Of a DNA stretch of 64,000 bases, positions 61,091-64,000 are shown one piece after another. The position numbers and the translations under genes are program-made. Under the pieces are notes generated by a model, which was not told the origin of the DNA, did no database searches, and saw only the letters and a list, made by a program, of their open reading frames with translations. This DNA is from Albula goreensis (lineage: Eukaryota; Chordata; Actinopteri; Albuliformes; Albulidae). Where the stretch lies: the NCBI GenBank assembly GCA_022829145.1, contig CM040765.1:15977792-16041791 (forward strand). The letters run 5' to 3'. Every line of letters starts with the position of its first letter. Positions within the stretch are counted from its first letter, which is position 1.

Positions 61091-63196
61091 TCAGTGGACC
61101 CCAGAGCTGTGGTGAAAGAGCTTGGATAGAGAGCCTCTCCCGATGACGCACGCACACACACACGACTGCATCTTGCTCTCACGCTACCGACACACCTTAA
61201 TTCACCCTCAGAAATTGGAACAACTCATGTTTATCGGCGATACAAGACTGGGACCTTGCCTGTGAACACCAGACAGTGCATACATTAAATCAGTACCTCG
61301 GTCAGGCTCTCTATTAGAGGTTTGATACTAAAGGATATGTAATACAAATGTAATACACGGTGCATATCCGGATTTGGTGTCAGCTTTGCCACAGACTAAA
61401 AGACAAGGGGGCACACAACAGTTTTCACTGCTGAGCTCATGGGTAATATTTGCCTCAGTGCCTCTCACACAGAGAGAGAGTATAATTTCTGAACCGGCCA
61501 ACTTGAATTCGACCACAGGAGGATAGCGATGGCAATGGAGTTGTGGAACAGATCCAATACAAGAGCAGGAAACTCTTAGTAGAAAATGGAGTAATGGCCT
61601 GTTCTCATCATGACATATTCTTATGTTCCAATGATCTTATGATAAACAGACATACATTAAGTAGGCGCTCCATCTGCCCTATAGCCGAGGAAAATGAAAT
61701 AGCCACACAGTACCTTTATTTCATTCCATCACATTATATCAAACATGTATTACAACAGGAGATAAGATTTCAAAATTAATTTCACAAAACATCCCCTCAA
61801 AGGAGTCTCAGTTGGAAAATTACATTTGTCATAAATATATTATCAGCTTCCTGCCACGACTACCACGATTAACATGATTCTTTTAATCCAGACCACTTCT
61901 TGTTAAAGAAAAAGGCCACAACACAACCAGCTATGCAAGGGAGTCTAATCCAAAATGCATTCAATATCACTGTCATACATTAGCCCGTGAAAATAACACA
62001 CTTTAAAAGAACGATCGATTCAACTACCCCACTGCTCGGGTTCACAAACTCGGGTTTACATAAACAGCCAATTTCTCCAATGACTTATAAATAGAGAAGC
62101 TAGCATCAGCTGAAAGATGAGATTTGGGGTGGTCGTAAAACTCATTTTGAGGGCCCCCTCGCTCTAGGTCAGGGGCCAAGGGGATAGAAACGTGTCTGAA
62201 AAGGTCAGTCATGCACTTATTGGGATTTTTAACAAATGGAGAAAGAAAAGGTCAATTCATCAATTCCCTGTTAGGTCTTCAAATCCCATCCTAAAGGAGA
62301 TTTAGTGGACTGACTGATAAACTCATTGTGAGTATATCTCATTACATGACTGCTGCTATCTACAGAATACATTTATCTCAGAGCTCAACATGCTTATGTG
62401 TGTGGAACGCAGGGACTGAGTTCATCCAGAATGTGATCCAAAACTTTCCTCCTCTTACATCAAAATAACATTTTATGATATGGTCACTCTCACTGTCAGT
62501 GCATACAATATCTGTTTCCGTGTCTCTGTCTCAACCTTATACACATACCGTACTTTTCATAGTCTCTATTATTGTTCTATACTGTATGTGAATAGCATTA
62601 AATTTGATTCAGATAAAGGGTCTGTAATGATGTCTTTTGTAAGGCTCTGTCCTTCTTCGTCCATAAATTCATCAAAATAAAATGTTGCAAAACACTCATA
62701 CGCTGGTGAAAATGTGACACACGAGACTTTGATGGAAAAGACCCATATGCTGTATATCCCTCTGCAATCAACTGTCGGCTTTGATGTGTCTTGACCCAGA
62801 TTAAAGTCAAGAGGAGGAAATCTATTATGAGCAGAGTCCCCGGTGATGGAGGAGATTAGACATTATCAAGCACGATACTCCCCAGTAAATGTACTGTCAT
62901 CCCGTTTTAGAAATGGTTCTAAAGCCAGTGCTATAGCTCAGGGTAATCTTCCACCTGGACACAGGATCAATCAGGCCTCACATTTTTCTTTTTCCCCACC
63001 TTTGTTCTGTCCTATCAGGTTTAATGGGTGAGGACCATCATTCACAAAAATGTAATAGGGACAGAAGATGGATGAGTGCATTTGTAGGTAACAGTCAGGA
63101 GACAGAGTGACCCCCAGCAGGGGTGACACAGGCAGTCCAGGGTTCAGCAGTGTCACTCCATTGCAAACCCTATCTCATATGAACACTCATAGTCTC

Positions 63197-63331
63197 TCAC
63201 ACGTATACACACACACATACACATGCACACACACACGTGTGTGTATGCACACAATTACACATACACAACATGCACGTAAAAGTCAAAAGCATGTGAGTAT
63301 GTACACACCCCCATGTAAGCTAAAATCCATG

Positions 63332-63362
<31 letters not shown>

Positions 63363-63421
63363 GCACAAGGCATATACAAACATAATATACATGCATTCAC
63401 ATGCACACACACACAGGCATG

Positions 63422-63475
<54 letters not shown>

Positions 63476-63476
63476 T
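63197..63476. repeat. complex CA/TG-rich microsatellite region
   Basis: A cluster of CA runs with ATGCACAC and ATACACAT variants, ending in a perfect (CA)24 run at 63423-63470. It includes an ACACACGTGTGT inverted repeat near 63229-63246 that could form a short hairpin. Confidence 0.95.
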
Positions 63477-64000
63477 CTGAGTCTCCCTCTGTTGCATCCT
63501 CCTGCTCAGTATTCCCCACACATGGAAATCCCAGTCCCGGCTGCAGAGAGGTTCAGAGGCCTGTACTGTTCAAGAACACTGGGGCAGAGTCTGGATCTCT
63601 AAGTGCCGTTCCCCCCTGCTGCTCCACAGACGAGTACGCTGCGTGGTGCACACACCGGGCTGGCGGTACCACACCGCAGCGGGACAGTGCTCAACACACC
63701 CTGACAGCTTACGCTCCTTACCCCGGGCTCAAATTAATTCCTCGCTCCGGCTCATTTGAGCGTCGTTGCCTCGTCTTACCAAACGACTTCAAATGGGGTC
63801 CACTGGGCAAGAATCACATCTGCCAGAGGGATTCTGAGTGTGGCGTATGAAAAGCACAAAACACTGCTAAAACAGTCCAAAATATGTTTTTTTTTCTTTT
63901 ACTGGAGTACTCCTAAGTGCAGTGGGGAGAAAACAGTGCTTCAGACAGCAAAATTCCTTCTCCCCATCTGCCAAAGCTGTTAGAGGGAACATGTGGCATG

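Larger units (their letters stand above)
41371..64000 (-). other. presumed large pdzrn4 intron inside PDZ1, 5' end outside the window
   Basis: The acceptor at 41371 is clear, but I could not find the upstream exon that should encode the start of PDZ1 (a segment ending in a DRIIE-like motif before VNGKDL), nor the RING or zinc-finger exons. The stretch holds a hAT-like element (43023-43437), CA repeats (52196-52329, 63197-63476), a G-rich tract (53592-53630), a common fish repeat (56935-57005) and many CNE-like blocks. PDZRN4 has very large introns in mammals, so a continuing intron is the simplest reading. A short upstream exon could have been missed. Confidence 0.6.

Noticed and set aside
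63229..63246. CACACACGTGTGTG inverted repeat as a regulatory palindrome or CRISPR-like repeat
   Set aside because: It arises where a CA run meets a TG run within a microsatellite; there are no spaced identical repeats.

Overview
The window looks like nuclear DNA from a ray-finned fish, probably a teleost. It is AT-rich and gene-poor. It carries long dinucleotide microsatellites, a (TGCG)n tract, tRNA-derived SINE remnants, CR1/L2-type LINE 3' ends, a hAT-like non-autonomous transposon and palindromic MITE-like repeats typical of fish. No bacterial, phage or organellar features were seen. The species cannot be named from the sequence.

Only one protein-coding gene is supported: the 3' part of pdzrn4 (PDZ domain-containing RING finger 4, LNX4) on the minus strand. 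Seven exons join with consistent phases and AG/GT borders: 41370-41117, 38445-38343, 31150-31052, 27423-27361, 26134-26033, 25086-24976 and 23526-22150 (stop TGA). Together they encode the C-terminal 702 residues: the end of PDZ1, a conserved linker, all of PDZ2, and a long C-terminal region ending in a class I PDZ ligand (...VTTV). The exons for the RING finger, the TRAF-type zinc finger and the start of PDZ1 were not found, and probably lie beyond position 64000.

Layout: 1-~20240 is the region 3' of the gene, with no gene recognised; it holds microsatellites, decayed repeats and several stretches that read like conserved non-coding elements. ~20250-22149 is the putative 3' UTR. 22150-41370 holds the seven exons and six introns. 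41371-64000 is best read as one large upstream intron, more than 22.6 kb long, with a hAT-like element, G-rich tracts, CA microsatellites and many CNE-like blocks rich in homeodomain (TAATTA) and TALE (TGACAG) core motifs. This arrangement would fit a developmental regulatory landscape around pdzrn4, but conservation was not tested.

No new multi-gene system was found. The items most worth a second look are the degenerate array of 5'-splice-site-like motifs next to the PDZ2 exon donor, a CA repeat beside a weak donor, the hAT-like insertion with an exact 8-bp target duplication, the ~335-bp local duplication at 4.6-5.3 kb, and the CNE-like blocks.
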